From: Orobanche coerulescens | Lineage: Eukaryota; Streptophyta; Magnoliopsida; Lamiales; Orobanchaceae | Direction of reading: 5' to 3' | Assembly (NCBI GenBank): GCA_033398695.1 | Contig: CM065811.1 | Coordinates: 116,607,501 to 116,671,500 of the forward strand | DNA length: 64,000 bases | In this document: one piece after another, positions 10,506-22,379 of the stretch | How positions within the stretch are numbered: the first letter of the stretch is position 1 | Layout of the letters: each line of letters opens with the position of its first letter | Made by a program: the position numbers and the translations under genes | The notes under the pieces: model-generated | What the model was told of the DNA's origin: nothing | The model's input: the letters and a program-made list of their open reading frames with translations, nothing else | Databases searched by the model: none

Positions 10506-11674
10506 CCGTAGAGGAGAAGTATCTTTTGGCTCCAAATGGGCAGCCGACGTGCTAACGTCTTGAATGTTGGCAGATGTCTCTATATCCGTCGTAGCCGCCA
10601 AAGGCTCGGGATCTGCTGTCGATGCAGTAGGAGACACCTCTTCCGCAGGGGTTGGGCCCTGGGGTTCTTTAGTGGGTTGCGCCACGGGCGAGACATCCTC
10701 GGAGTGCTTGGTTTTGATTTTTGAGAGCCTCCGGAGTCTCTTTTTGGACTTCTCACCAGCAGAGTGCTTCTTGCTGTGAGAACGCTTGCGCTTCTTCTTT
10801 GAAGATTCCATTGCTGGGACCTTCATGGTTACATCTCTGGGGTTGTCAGAAATAGGCATGTGCCTGGTTTGCGGATGGTTGGCATGCATGGTGCTCTGGT
10901 TATAAGCAGTGGGCTTGACACCTCCTAAATATATCCGTGAGCTATTTTTCTTGGCATCGGCGGATTGCATCACTCCGCACTTCGTCAGGATGTAGTTCAG
11001 CATTAAACCAAATGATTTCTTTTGGGTGGCAGGCTTGCACACCTATTCTTGAAGACGTTTCAAAATGATTTGGCACCAATTGACCTTTTCACAGGTCAAA
11101 ATAGCTACCATCATTCTGAACCTTAGATTCGTGCACATTTCGAACGCACCGGTTCGATTTTCAATGATTACGGAGCGAAGTCATGCGAGATAAACGAAAT
11201 ACGTAAGAAAATTTTTCTTGTGATGGTGGTTGTCACCATGTCAACCACTTTGGACCTGTAAAAGTCCATAAAACTTGGTAATCGATTCTTGAGACCCGAA
11301 TGTCTCAAGTCGGTCCATGGTCGCCGCCGTCGGGCGGCTGTAGATTTTCCGGAGTAGGTCGCTATTGATGCAGATTTGCACTCCTTGGGTATTGCGGTGA
11401 TGTCAGCAACATGTCCTCCCTGGGCTAGTGACAGAAAGCGAACGGCGGCGTTGAGGTAGAATTCCTCAACCAGATGGGCGTCGTATTTGTCGGCGGTTTT
11501 GCTCCCGAAGCGATAAAGACCTTGTTGCTCAAGACGAGTAATAATATACTCCATTGGTTCGGTGTCGTTGATTTCAGAGATGATACGCTCAATGATGACG
11601 GGTTTCGAGAAGATCCGGCCATCAATGATGTTGGAGGTTTTCTTCAGAACAGGGGAAGAAGATTGACTATCCAT
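10506..11674 (-). pseudogene. Sirevirus-1 accessory ORF, proximal half
   Basis: The ORF opens at an ATG at 11674 with a Ser-rich start. Residues about 45-75 carry GLYRF and EEFYLNA, matching GIYPF and VEFYRNA in the Sirevirus-2 accessory ORF. The frame breaks at 11168; the next piece (about 11042-10506) encodes a Thr/Pro-rich linker with a basic, nuclear-localisation-like cluster (KKKRKRSHSKKH, about 10800). It runs into the Athila-like insertion at 10505 and continues at 1532, the two sides being in the same frame across the 5-bp target duplication. The protein family has no known enzyme activity. Confidence 0.65.
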
Positions 11675-12319
11675 GGATGTTTTCTTAAAACGAAGGTGGA
11701 AGAAAACAGTAGAAATTTGCAGTGATTATGCAGAAAATATGTAGGCTGTTTGCTTGAGATCTCTTGTAATTGCAGAAAGCGTAAAGAGTCTCTAATGGCA
11801 GATACAGTCCTTTATTACTTGGGCGGCGAAATAGGGTTTGCAGAGTACGAATGGTCAGATTTTAAGGGATGGGAACCGGTTTTGAAATCGACGGTCAGGA
11901 TGGATTTATCAGAATCGTACGCTAATCCATTTAAAGGTTTTAAAATACAGCGGGTCCCACTTCTGACATAGGTTGATTACCCTAAATGCCTAAAACGGCG
12001 GTTTTAAAAATAATAAACAAGTTAAAAACATCTCGGCTTTTGAGATTCATTTGTCCAGATGTCGTGTTAGGAATTTAATGTACATGACGTTTGACATAAA
12101 AGCAGGCACGTGGACAAAAATTATTTTAAAAGGAAATAATATTATATTACATCTTGAATCGAAATCTTATAGTATGTCTTTGTTCTCGCGTCGATCTGAC
12201 GTTCCCCCTTAAAAGGTACTAATAGGTTTTGAATTCCATACAAGAATATTTGGATTAATCTTTGTATTCATGGGTCCTACTGATATTCCCCTTAATTATT
12301 GCACACATCACCGTAGGAT
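11675..12319 (-). other. Sirevirus-1 spacer between pol and accessory ORF
   Basis: About 645 bp with no supported coding sequence; the RNase H frame ends at 12320 and the accessory ORF starts at 11674. The same spacer in Sirevirus-2 (34806-35347) has a TATA box and an acceptor at the ATG; I find no equally clear pair here. Confidence 0.5.
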
Positions 12320-15300
12320 TCATATGCCTTCGTCGCTACTGATCGTATTGATGTTTCGAGTGTACAGATAATTAATGTTGATATCAGTATTCACGGGTCT
12401 TACTGACATTCCCCTCAATTGTTGAGTAAAAACAGTAAATTTACTTACAGGGAGTCCGTTGTAGTATCCCCAATCTGTTCTTAGCATGTTGAATCTTGCC
12501 GTGTCGAGAGGCTTGGTGAAAATGTCGGCCACTGGATGTCTGTATGAACCTTTTCCAGGCGAACATCCTTGTTCTCGACATGATTTCGATAAAATGATGC
12601 TTCATGTTGATATGCTTAGTGCGCGAGCAAAAGCGATTGTGCGTGATTGCAATTGCACTCGTGCTATCACACATGATTGGAGTCTCTCTAGCATCGATTC
12701 CATAATCGGCAGCTTGTTGCCGCATCCAAAGGATTCGCATACAGCAGCCTACTGACATAGTACTGATTCACCCGTGGAAAGAGAATTTGCCAATTGCTTC
12801 TTCGAACCAAGATACGAGTCTAGGTCCGAGAAAGTGACAAGTTCCTTGTACTCTTCCTATCTAGCTTGCGACCTCCGAGATCCGAGTCGTTGTATCCAAC
12901 TAAATCGAATCCGCCTTCCTTAGGATACCACGATCCTGCATCGACTGTTCCTTTAACGTATTTCAGGATTCGTTTAGTATTGAAGTGTGATTCCTTAGGT
13001 GCAACTTGGTATCTCGCACACACTCCAACAAAGAATCTGGATATCGGGCACGCTAGCCGTTAGTACAGGAGCGAACCGATGAGCTTCTGTAGAGTGATTG
13101 GTCAAACGGCTTTCCGGCTTCATCAAGGCACTAATTTGCACGGAAGTGCTCATGGGGTTAGCGAAGATTTGGAATTGTTCATTCCAAATTTGTTGAGAAG
13201 CTCCTTCTTGTATTTCTCTGGTTGATGAATATACCTAGGCAAATCGCTTTACACGCAAACCTAGGAAATAACTAAGTTCCCCAACATACACATTACAAAT
13301 TTGCATTGCATGAGATGGGAGAACCTCTGACATAGAGCAAGGTTAGTTGAACCAAAAATAATATCATCGACATAGATTTGTACCATTAGAAGGTCATCAC
13401 CTTCCTGTATCTTGAACAAGGTTTTGTCTACAGCACCTTTTTCAAATCCGTTGTTGGTTAGATACTGGGACAAGGTTTCGTACCAGGCTCTAGGGGCTTG
13501 TTTAAGTCCGTACAGGGCTTTCCTTAGCCTGTAAACTAGATCGATACCGTCTGTGTTGGCAAACCCTGGTGGTTGTTCAACATAGACTTCTTCTGTAAGC
13601 TCTCCATTTAGGAAAGCACTCTTGACGTCCATTTGGTATACGATAAAACTTTTATGGGCGGCAAAGGCTAAAAATATCCTAATGGCTTCTAGTCTCGCTA
13701 CAGGGCGAAGGTTTCATCATAGTCGATTCCTTCTTCCTGACAATAGCCTTGTGCTACTAGTCTGGATTTGTTCCTTATGATAAGTCCATTTCCATCCTTT
13801 TTGTTTCGAAATACCCATTTGGTTCCTATAACCGATTGGTGTGTCGGTCTGGGTACAAGATACCACACATTATTTCTTTCGAAACCGTTAAGCTCTTCTT
13901 CCATAGATGTTATCCAATGAGAGTTGTTAAGAGCGTCTATGGTCGAAACAGTTCTGATCGGGCTAAGAATACAGCGATAGTGCACATATTGAGCCTCCTA
14001 AGTTCGGATTGAGATTTCCATTCAGGAAACTGTGAGACTTCAGCATTAGATTCTTCTTGTGCACAAAGTACATTTCCTTGTGTACTCTGTAGTCTCCTAC
14101 GAGTAGAAACACCGGCATTAATGTTTCCAATGATCAGCTCTTGTGGGTGATCTCTCAACCATCTTCGGTCAGGTTCTAGTTCAGGATCCCGCATCAGATC
14201 GAAAGTTTCTGTGGGTACAGCTTCAGCTTGAATAGCATCAGCTTCATCCACATCGATTCTTACAGCTGCGGGGTTGATTTCTAAATCAACTACAGGTTCT
14301 ATGGGTGTAGGTGGATCCAAGATAGATAGATGGTGAATGTCCTGAGTGATATCATCTACTCCTGTAGGGTCATGGTGTGGCTCGTCGAACACTACATGAA
14401 CTGATTCCTCGATCATCAGCCTCCTTTTATTAAAGATTCTGAAAGCTTTGCTGACGGAGGAGTATCCTACGAATATTCCTTCATCTGATTTTTCATCAAA
14501 GGTTCTAAGTTGGTCCTTCCCATTGTTCAAAACATAAAAACAGCATCAAAAATATTGAAAGTACGAAACTAATGGAGTTTTGTTATTCCATACCTCGTAA
14601 GTCGTTTTGTTGTGGTGCTTGTTGACGATACGGTGGTTTTGAGTGTAGCACGCTGTATTGGTTGCTTCACCCCGTAAACGCTCGTGGCAATTTGCTTGCG
14701 GCAATCATTGTCCTTGTTGCTTCTTTCAACGTCCTATTCTTTCGCTCGGCAACACCATTTTGTTGAGGTGTACGGGCAGCTGAGTATTCGTGGTGTATTC
14801 CATTCTCCGAACAGTATTGCTCTATAAAGCGGTTAGTAAATTCGGTACCTCTGCCGAACGAATGCACACGATACTCGATGCTTTTTCATTCCGCAACATC
14901 CTCGGGAGCTCAAGCACTTTAATGTTGTTTCCTTCTTCTTGCTAAGAAAGATCGTCCAAGCATACCTGGAATAATCATCAACAACAACCATGCAATATTT
15001 ATTACCTCCCAAACTTACTGGGTCTACAGGACCGTAGAGATCCATGTGTAGCATTTCCAACACTCTTTGGGTTGAAAGGTAGGATTTGCTTTTCAGGGTT
15101 GACTTGATTTGCTTGCCTTTCTGGCATGGACCGCAGACGCTGTCCTTCTTGAACGACACATCTGGCAAACCTCTAACCATACCCTGTCTTGAAAGCTTGT
15201 TGATCGTCTTGAAGTTGACGTGAGACATCCTCTTGTGCCATAGCCAGCTAAGATCTGCAGTGCCTTTGGCAACAAAACATGGAATTGAGGAGCTCATAGG

Positions 15301-16329
15301 CTTCCATCAAGAATGTACATATTACCCGATCGCTTCTGTAAGCACAACTTCCTTGGTTTGGGTGTTCTTGACTCTACAGCCGATCTATATAGAACTTCAC
15401 CGAGAAGCTGTTTATCACAGGCGGCTAATACTAAGTAGATTATACTGTAAGCCTTCAACATATGCAACATCGGTGACCTTGAATTTCCGACAAGTAGGTT
15501 TCCTTTCCCTCTTGTTCTTCCTTTAGACTTATCACCGGCGAACTTTTGGACCGCGACCTTCTACAAAATCGAGATAGCTTGCTCCTATCTCCAGTCATGT
15601 GACGAGCATCCACTATCGAAGTACTGGGTATCCTCCTCTAGAATGTCTGTACCAAAGAAATTAGGTAGATTTAGGTCCCCTTTGATTTTTGGGTCCATAT
15701 ATGTTAGTTCCTTTAGGTACCCAGATTTTCTGACGAATTGGTTTCTTGTAGGATGTACTCGGTACAGTATTGCGGTATCTACGGGGGGCATATCCGTAGT
15801 TGTTATAATCACGATAATTATTATGCATGTAAAATTCAGGGTTATTATTATTATTCCAGTACGAGTGCCGTCTAGGAGGTGGAGCCATTTTCTTAGGCCT
15901 AACAGCTTGTCTTCTGGGTCTCCAGTTGGATTCCCAATGCTGTTGTTGATACTGAATCGCATCTGCTGTCTTGAGGGATAACGGGGCTCCTGTATCCAAT
16001 ACCTAGGCGCACTGTACTGAGTGTACTGTTGTGCGGGCCTTTGGTGGTTGGATACCGTCTTCTTTCTGAATGACTGTCGGCTTTGATGATATGCTTGTGG
16101 AGCATGCTGTAGATTACGCCTTCTGAGTGGTTGATGGTTCCATTGTCTCGAATAGTAGAGTTGAGGGGGCGGGATTGCAGCTTTCGGTTTTCTCGGTACA
16201 GCAGGTTCCTTTATGGGACTAGGAGTATCTTCTGATTCAGGAATGTGTTCCACACTCTTGACGAACACAGTACTAGTTTTTCCTTTATTCGAACCTGTGC
16301 TGTATCCTAAGCCACTTTTATCATGAGCA
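12320..16329 (-). pseudogene. Sirevirus-1 gag tail and pol (protease, integrase, reverse transcriptase, RNase H), broken
   Basis: Read right to left. A gag tail (from 16329; KSGLGY, a Tyr/Asn-rich linker, IWVPKG near 15720) leads to the protease DSGCSSH at about 15600. Integrase follows with its HHCC zinc region (WHKRMSH to CGPCQKG, about 15245-15120) and catalytic segments LHMDLYGP and VVVDDYSRYAW (about 15050-14970); the frame shifts near 14870, and the PQQNGVAERKNRTL segment is read at about 14760. Reverse transcriptase spans about 13985-12820, with [18 protein letters not shown] and the catalytic YVDDIIFG at about 13370-13350. RNase H ends with CDSTSAIAITHN and ADIFTKPL near 12500. At least seven frame breaks or stops. 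Gag sequence upstream of KSGLGY, with the zinc knuckle, is absent. Confidence 0.85.
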
Positions 16330-16710
16330 TGTTGCCCAGTGCTCAGAATGATGAAGACTGTCCTCACTGTACCAACACGAGTCTTTTCTTGCGCGCTTTG
16401 TCCTCACTCACGCGCACCTGAGAAACTTCCCATGGGGTCACCCATCCCATAACTACTCCAGGCCAAGCACGCTTAACTTTGGAGTTTCTATGACATGGCT
16501 ACCAGAAAATAAGATGCATCTTGTTGGTATGAGTAGTCCAAATCAATTCATTTAACCACTCTCTAGTGGCAGTGCAGAGCCCCGTACTAAGCGACAGGCG
16601 GACATGAGGGGCTGCACCACTAGGATGCCGCGGGTCGGGATGTTAAGCCCGGCCAGTTACGTTCTCCCGAGTCGAAGGTGAGGACGCTGGATACCAAAGT
16701 ATTCCCAACA
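16330..16710 (-). mobile_element. Cassandra-like TRIM segment (5S-derived LTR)
   Basis: In minus orientation this reads from a TGTTGGGAA start (16710) to a GGGCAACA end (16330). The middle matches the 5S-derived LTR of Cassandra elements as I know it: TTAACTTTGGAGTT, ATGACATGGCTACC, CATCTTGTTGGTATGAG on the plus strand, flanked by the GCGCGC and TCCTCACTCACGCGCACC segment and by TCGGGATGTTA. Cassandra elements are short non-autonomous LTR elements that carry a 5S rRNA gene promoter. No matching target duplication is seen at the chosen ends, so the exact boundaries are uncertain. The segment stands where the first half of Sirevirus-1 gag should be. Confidence 0.72.
16422..16540 (-). pseudogene. 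5S rRNA-like sequence within the Cassandra-like segment
   Basis: On the minus strand about 119 bp align with plant 5S rRNA. The internal pol III promoter parts are well kept: the A-box region AAGTTAAGCGTGCTTGG (16462-16478) and the C-box region GGATGGGTGACC (about 16436-16447). The 5' third is much changed. It is not a working 5S gene but a retroelement-borne derivative that might still bind TFIIIA and TFIIIC. Confidence 0.75.
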
Positions 16711-16758
16711 ATCCCCCCCCCCCCCCAGCGTACGCCAGAAGACTCGAACCCGCGCCTC

Positions 16759-16770
16759 GCTCCGATACCA
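16759..16770 (-). other. Primer-binding site of Sirevirus-1 (initiator Met-tRNA type)
   Basis: On the minus strand TGGTATCGGAGC follows two bases after the LTR end; the canonical form is TGGTATCAGAGC. A GGGTTCGAGTC just beyond it resembles a tRNA T-arm (pol III B box), and 14 consecutive G residues follow (plus-strand C run 16713-16726). Confidence 0.75.
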
Positions 16771-16772
16771 AT

Positions 16773-17928
16773 TGTTGGCCACTTAAGTATACTGGATACA
16801 GTTTGGAAAATCGTTTAAACAACAAACTGTATGGAATCTAAATCTGAGTGCGTAGCGGAAGTCTTGGATACAGTTAGTTGCCGTGGATACAAAGAACGTA
16901 TTAGGTGTATACTTAATATATCACGCTTATTTCAAACGAAAAGCGAAGGTAAATAACACATTAATTTAAGTGGTTCGAGGTAAACCCTCTACGTCCACTA
17001 GTCCTCCACACAGAGTAAAGTTTATTATATAATTCTGCGTACACAACTACGTAATTATAAACAAACCTATCCTTGTATCGTTCACACAGATTGATACAAA
17101 GAATGTCGCTTTCAACCGCTCACACAGATTGGTTAAAGCTTCCTTCTTGACTAGCTTCTTCACACACGGTTCCAAAGCTTCGTCCTTATTCGTCCCACAC
17201 AGTCGAATAACTTGTTGAGTTCACACAGAGCTCGGTTTTTACGAGAGGTAAAAGGTAGGTAACTGGTAAGAAATGTGACTTTGAATATCACGTTCTTGAG
17301 TGATGATAGTCGTTCTTGATGTTGAGCACTGTATATCTCTTTCGCTCTAACTTGCGATGCTCTGGAGATATGTTTGCTCAGATGATAACTTTGATAGCTT
17401 TGTGAGTTATGTTACTTGGGTTCGTTCAGTTGGTTGGTGACTGATCTTCAATGTCTTCAAGGATATATATATAGCCTCTGAAGAAAGTATCTGTTGAGAT
17501 GTCCGTTTGAATAAGATTTCCTTCAACGGGAATATGACATGATCCAGATTTCGCGGGATTCTGAAGATCTGAAGACCGATGTATTTAAATACATTATCCT
17601 TGAGTATTTAAATACTTCTTTGTTCAACGGGACTTGACTTGTGTTCTTTCTTGTCCTTTTGTGAATCGTATGGAAGATGACCGTATTTAGGGCATCGAGA
17701 CAGTTTCCATACTTGATCTTTTGCAAGTCTTCTTCTGCATGCATTTGAGCTTCACTGATGCTGATTCTAGGCAGGTTTTCGATATAGGATAAAGCCTTGA
17801 ATCCTCGATACAGTTTCCTTACTGTATATTTGGCATATATGTCAAAACCTTCTCAATAACAAATAACAATCGATACAGGGATCGGGTATCCCGGCTGATT
17901 CGATACAGGGTTATTGTTTTTCCCAACA
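16773..17928 (-). repeat. 5' LTR of Sirevirus-1
   Basis: 1,156 bp. On the minus strand it begins TGTTGGGAAAAAC at 17928 and ends GTGGCCAACA at 16773, directly before the primer site. A TATA-like tract (tatatatata, about 17464-17473) lies in the promoter half. The partner LTR is off-window, so age cannot be judged. Confidence 0.82.
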
Positions 17929-18781
17929 CCAGTCATCCTTTCATTCGTTCAAGAAACCTCCGCACCCATCCAAGAGCGGAAAGAACTTCGGAACAGTATC
18001 AGCCACGATGGATGTAATAAGGAAGTGTTTTAACTGTGGTTAGACGAGACACTATCGACGAAATTGCCCCCTTCCTGCCGTGACTTGTTTTGATTGTGGT
18101 CGAGAGGGACATCGTGCGGTGTTCTGTGAAGAGGTTGCAAAATCTTTTAGAGCCCGTACATCACAGCCAACTCAGAAGGAAGCAAGTATTCAGTAGACGC
18201 AGCAGAGTGTTCAGCTGTCCCAAAATTTTGGTCGGGGACGAGGCAGAGGACAGTTGGACCGAAAGGGGACATCGAGTGTCGTATCCGTTCCCCTACGTCT
18301 GTACGAGATGAGGAGGGCAGACGATCAGGATGCTGCTGTCGCATCAGGTACTGTTCAGATCCTTTCACAGCCAGTTAGCGTTTTATTCGATACAGGAGCT
18401 ACGCATTCATTTATATCCTTGTCTTGTGTAAATCGTTTGAATATTTCTGGTTTTCATAATTGTGAGCCTTATGTTGTGGGTTTACCGAGTGGAGAGAGAA
18501 TTGTGGGAAACTTAGAAACTAGAGATTTCCCTATAGCAATTGGAGGCAGAGAGTGGCCCTCAAATCTGATTGTGATATAAATGCAAGGAGACGACCTGAT
18601 ACTCGGAGATGATTTGCTTAATCGATATGGAGCTATTGTAAACTACCGAAAGAGGAATATCTCAGTGATAGATAACAATAGTTCCGAAATACTGTTTGAG
18701 GGACGGAGACCAAGAAGCTTAAGAAAGATGATCAAGGCGATGAAAGCTGTCAAAATGTTGAAACAGGGCTGTACTGGATAC
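17929..18781 (+). pseudogene. Tekay-like gag tail and protease
   Basis: The piece enters in frame from the Sirevirus-1 junction. Two zinc knuckles follow: a first with CFNCG at about 18035, whose next codon is now TAG, and a second CFDCGREGHRAVFC at about 18087-18130. A further TAG lies at about 18195, then a Gly/Arg linker. The protease carries the classical DTGATHSF active site at about 18390-18412, followed by DDLILGDDLL at about 18590. Stops at 18578 and 18782 break the frame, but no shift occurs in this part, so the ancestral gag-pol was a single frame. Gag binds genomic RNA through the knuckles and protease cuts the polyprotein. Confidence 0.82.
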
Positions 18782-20424
18782 TAGTGCTACGCAATGAAGA
18801 AAGAAGATGGAAGGGTAGAGCTTTCATCTATTCCTGTTGTGAACGAATTTCCGGATGTGTTTCCTAATGAATTACCTAGACTACCTCCACGACAGGATAT
18901 AGAATTCACCATCGAGCTGGAACCAAGAGCTACACCAATTTCTAAGGCGCCATATCGTATGGCACCTACTGAGATGTACGAGTTGAAGAAGCAACTGGAA
19001 GAGTTACTGGGCAAAGGATATATCCAGCCAAGCGTTTCGCCCTGGGGTGCACCAGTTCTTTTTATCCGGAAGAAGGATGGATCGCTTCGATTGTGTATTG
19101 ACTATCGAGAACTGAACAAGATGACGATCAAGAACAAGTATCCGTTGCCACGTATTGATGATTTATTTGACCAACTGCAAGGAGCAACGGTGTTTTCTAA
19201 GATCGATCTGAGGTCGGGATATCATCAGTTGAGGATTAAGGAATCCGATGTTCCAAAATCAGCTTTCAGAACTCGCTACGGACACTATGAGTTTGTAGTG
19301 ATGTCGTTTGGTCTCACTAACGCACCTGCTGTATTCATGCAATTGATGAACCGAGTGTTCATAGAGTATTTGGACAAGTTCGTAGTCATATTTATTGATG
19401 ACATTCTGGTTTATTCCAAGAGCCCGGAAGAGCATGCACAACATTTGCGGATTGTTTTAGACCTTTTGAGAAACGAGCAATTGTACGCCAAGCTTTCTAA
19501 GTGTGAATTCTGGCTAAAGGAAGTAATGTTCCTCAGTCATGTGGTATCAGCAGAAGGAGTCCGAGTAGATCCCCATAAGATTGAAGCAGTTATGGATTGG
19601 AAGTCTCCTAAGAACGTGAAGGAAGTCCAGAGTTTCTTAGGACTTTCTGGGTATTATCGTCGGTTCGTGGAAGGGTTTTCCAAATTACCCGCCCACTTAC
19701 TCGATTACTGCAGAAAACCCAAAAGTTTGAGTGGAACGAGATGTGCCACACTAGATTTGATGAATTTAAGGAGAGATTGACGACGGCACCAATTTTAGTA
19801 CTCCCACAGGGAACTGGAGGATTCATAGTTTACAGTGACGCTTCAAACCAAGGACTCGGGTGTGTATTGATGCAGAATGAGAAGGTGATCGCCTATGCGT
19901 CACGACAGCTGAAGCCTTATGAAGTAAATTACCAAACGCATGATTTGGAGCTGGCAGCGGTAGTTTTTGCTTTGAAAATCTGGAGACATTACCTGTACGA
20001 GACTCACTGTCGAATCTTTATGGATCACAAGAGTCTCAAATTCATCTTCAGTCAGAAGGAGTTAAACATGCGGCAAAGGAGATGGCTGGAACTGATTAAG
20101 GACTACGACTTGGAGATTCTTTATCATCCAGGCAAAGCGAATATAGTGGCCCATGCACTGAGCCGCAAGCCTGTTTCTATTCGAATGCTGGAGACTCTCA
20201 CCTCCCAGACCAGCATTCAACGGGAATTGATTCATGAAGGAAATGAAATATGGTTGCAAAGAGTCCAAGGACAACTGTGTGTGATGGAAATAACTTCATC
20301 GTTAACCGAAGAAATCAAATCTAAGCAATTGGATGATCCTCTGGTGATTCGGTTACGCGATGAAGTGAACAAGGGAAAATCCCCAGGATTTGTAATTCAT
20401 GATGATGGAGTATTGATATTCTAG
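18782..20424 (+). pseudogene. Tekay-like reverse transcriptase and RNase H
   Basis: Reverse transcriptase is open from about 18794. It has the connector [10 protein letters not shown], the palm segments [20 protein letters not shown] and [13 protein letters not shown], and the catalytic [13 protein letters not shown] at about 19386-19425 (Asp-Asp intact). [10 protein letters not shown] at about 19640 marks the thumb. A one-base indel at about 19690 moves the frame into RNase H, which has [15 protein letters not shown] (first catalytic Asp), E in [13 protein letters not shown] and the D of FMDHKSL near 20025. The frame ends at a TAG at 20422. All catalytic residues I can place are present; only the frame is damaged. 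Confidence 0.87.
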
Positions 20425-21732
20425 AGCCGAATTTGTGTTCTTGATGTCGATGTTTTGAAGCAAACAATTCTGAAGGAAGCTCACAGTATACCCTATTCTA
20501 TCCACCCGGGCACCAGTAAAATGTATAAGGATCTGAAGCAGAATTTCTAGTGGGGAAACATGAAGAGAGACATAGCCAATTACGTCTCGAAATGTTTGGA
20601 TTGTCAGCAGGTTAAGATCGAGCATCAACGACCTGCCGGAATGCTGAAGTCGCTCCCGATTCCTAAATGGAAGTGGCACAACATATTGATGGACTTTATC
20701 GCTAATATGCCGAAGACCAGAATAGGGATGAACATGATTTGGGTAATAGTTGATCGTTTAACCAAATCAGCTCATTTTCTAGGCATTAAGGACACTTGGG
20801 GACCAGAGAAGTTGGCACGAGTGTTTATTCCAGATATAGTTTGATTGCATGGTACACCGAAGACCATTATTTCTGACCGAGACGGTCGCTTTATGTCTCA
20901 TTTTTGGAAAGCAGTTCATAAAGCCTTGGGAACCGAATTGAACTTCAGCAAATCTTATCATCCGCAGACAGACGGACAATCCGAAAGGACTATTCAAACA
21001 GTGGAAGACATGCTGAGGGCTTGTGCCTTAGATTGGTCGACTGATTGGGAAGTTCATATACCATTGATTGAATTCACCTACAACAATAGTTGGCATGCTT
21101 CCATTAAGATGGCACCGTTTGAGGCATTATACGGGAGGAGATGCAGATCGCCCCTATGTTGGTACGATTCATCAGACTTGATCGAGACAGAACTGAAATT
21201 GATTGTACAGACACGAGAGAAGATAGCCTTGATCCGCAAAAGACTGTTGACCGCCCAGAGTCGATAGAAATCTTACGCATACGTGCGCCGTCGCCCATTA
21301 GAGTTCAGTATTGGAGATCATGTGCTTTTAAAAGTTTCTCCTACTCGGGGAATCTTTCGTTTTGGGAGAAAAGGAAAGCTGAGTCCGAGATATATCAGAC
21401 CATTCGAGATTCTTGAGAGAGTTGGAGAGTTGGCGTACAGGTTGGCATTACCGCCGTCATTGAGTCATGTTCATAACGTGTTCCACGTATCCCAGTTACG
21501 GAAGTACATACCAGATCCCAATCATGTCATTGATTTTGGCGAGATCGAAGTTGCTAAGGATGTCACGTTTGAAGAGAGACCGATCAGGATACTCGAGAGT
21601 CGAGTTAAGCAATTGAGAAACAAACTGATCGCTTTGGTTAAGGTTCAATGGTCGGGCCACGGAGTGGAAGAAGCCACTTGGGAAACGGAAGATAACATGA
21701 GGTCCATATATCCAGAGTTATTTTCATCTTGA
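20425..21732 (+). pseudogene. Tekay-like integrase with chromodomain
   Basis: The integrase zinc region (ending CLDCQQVK, about 20594-20617) is followed by the catalytic core: D in the segment HNILMDFI, then DRLTKSAHF and ISDRDGRF, and E in the segment [10 protein letters not shown] at about 20960-20990. The frame is constant across the piece but broken by TAG (about 20548), TGA (20842) and TAG (21265). The C-terminal GPY-type segment (VLLKVSPTRG) leads to a chromodomain at about 21630-21720 with VKVQWSGHG and EATWETE. Chromodomains steer such integrases to modified histones. The stop codon at 21730 is followed 36 bp later by the LTR. Confidence 0.86.
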
Positions 21733-21920
21733 GTTTCGGGACAAAACTCCTTTTTAGAAGGAGAGTATGTAATATCCGGATTAATTATTGAGTATTTCAT
21801 CTGTATTTGAACCCTGTATTATTCGAATTTGTGATATCAATAATTAAAGTATGACCTTTCTCGTATTTGTATCCTTGTGAATGATTATAGCAACATGTAA
21901 ATTTTCTCATGCAATTATGT

Positions 21921-22310
21921 GATAACGTACGCTAAGAAGTAAGCTTAACGTACGTTATCCGCCAAAGTTAGCATACGCTACGAATGAAGCGTAGCGTACG
22001 TAAAGCAGCTAATAATTGAGCTGGGCGGCTAGCACATGCGCCAGCCGGACGATGGGTCCGGATAAGATTCCTGCGGATGAACCTGGACAGTTTTGAAGTC
22101 AACAGGTGTTAACGTACGCTAAGGTATGTGTCTAACGTATGCTAATGGGGGTTGCTTACGTACGTAACCTGATGGTGTAGCGTACGTAATCGAGTACAGA
22201 ATGAGAACAGTTAACTATCAGTAGACGATAGCGTACACTAATAATACTGGGTAGCGTACGCTAAGCGGCTAGCGTACGTTATGCATGAAGGCTAACATAC
22301 GTTAAGGTCA
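21921..22310 (+). repeat. ACGTACGT palindrome cluster, Tekay-like LTR, first cluster
   Basis: About twelve variants of TAACGTACGCTA / TAGCGTACGTTA in both orientations, some now ACATACG or ACGTATG. Spacing is irregular (20-60 bp). The cluster ends a few bases before the TATA box. Confidence 0.8.
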
Positions 22311-22316
22311 GAAAGT

Positions 22317-22324
22317 TATAAATG
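22317..22324 (+). promoter_or_regulatory. TATA box of the Tekay-like LTR
   Basis: TATAAATG directly after the palindrome cluster; position and spacing suit a U3 promoter. The insertion at 22380 lies about 60 bp downstream, near the likely transcription start. Confidence 0.5.
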
Positions 22325-22379
22325 GGACATCACCCCATTTCAATTCATTTCGTTCCTTTTCACTTAGCCTTCAACATAC

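Larger units (their letters stand above)
1..17928 (-). mobile_element. Sirevirus-1: Ty1/Copia (Sirevirus-type) retrotransposon, left end off-window, interrupted
   Basis: Read right to left, this holds a 5' LTR (17928-16773), a Met-tRNA-type primer site, a gag remnant plus pol (16329-12320), a 0.6-kb spacer and an accessory ORF beyond pol (from 11674). An ORF after a Copia pol is the hallmark of the Sirevirus lineage. The accessory ORF is split by the Athila-like element at 1533-10500, whose matching gaatc target duplication shows a clean insertion. The element itself lies inside the gag of a Tekay-like chromovirus, which resumes at 17929; ccagt would be its target duplication, but the other end is outside the window. 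The coding parts are broken by frameshifts and stops, and the first part of gag is missing. The lineage call is by domain order and motifs, not phylogeny. Confidence 0.85.
21768..22379 (+). repeat. Tekay-like 3' LTR, first part
   Basis: Begins TGTAATATCCGG right after a purine-rich tract (agaaggagag). It carries an ACGTACGT-type cluster (21921-22310) and a TATA box, then is cut at 22379 by the gag-only array; catac (22375-22379) is the target duplication. It continues at 49585. Confidence 0.85.

Noticed and set aside
16422..16540. A functional 5S rRNA gene
   Set aside because: The 5' third is strongly changed and the flanks match Cassandra LTR rather than a 5S spacer; it is a retroelement-borne derivative.
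16643..16825. Minus-strand 60-codon frame with a Gly run
   Set aside because: It spans the 14-base C run, the primer site and an LTR edge; no coding evidence.
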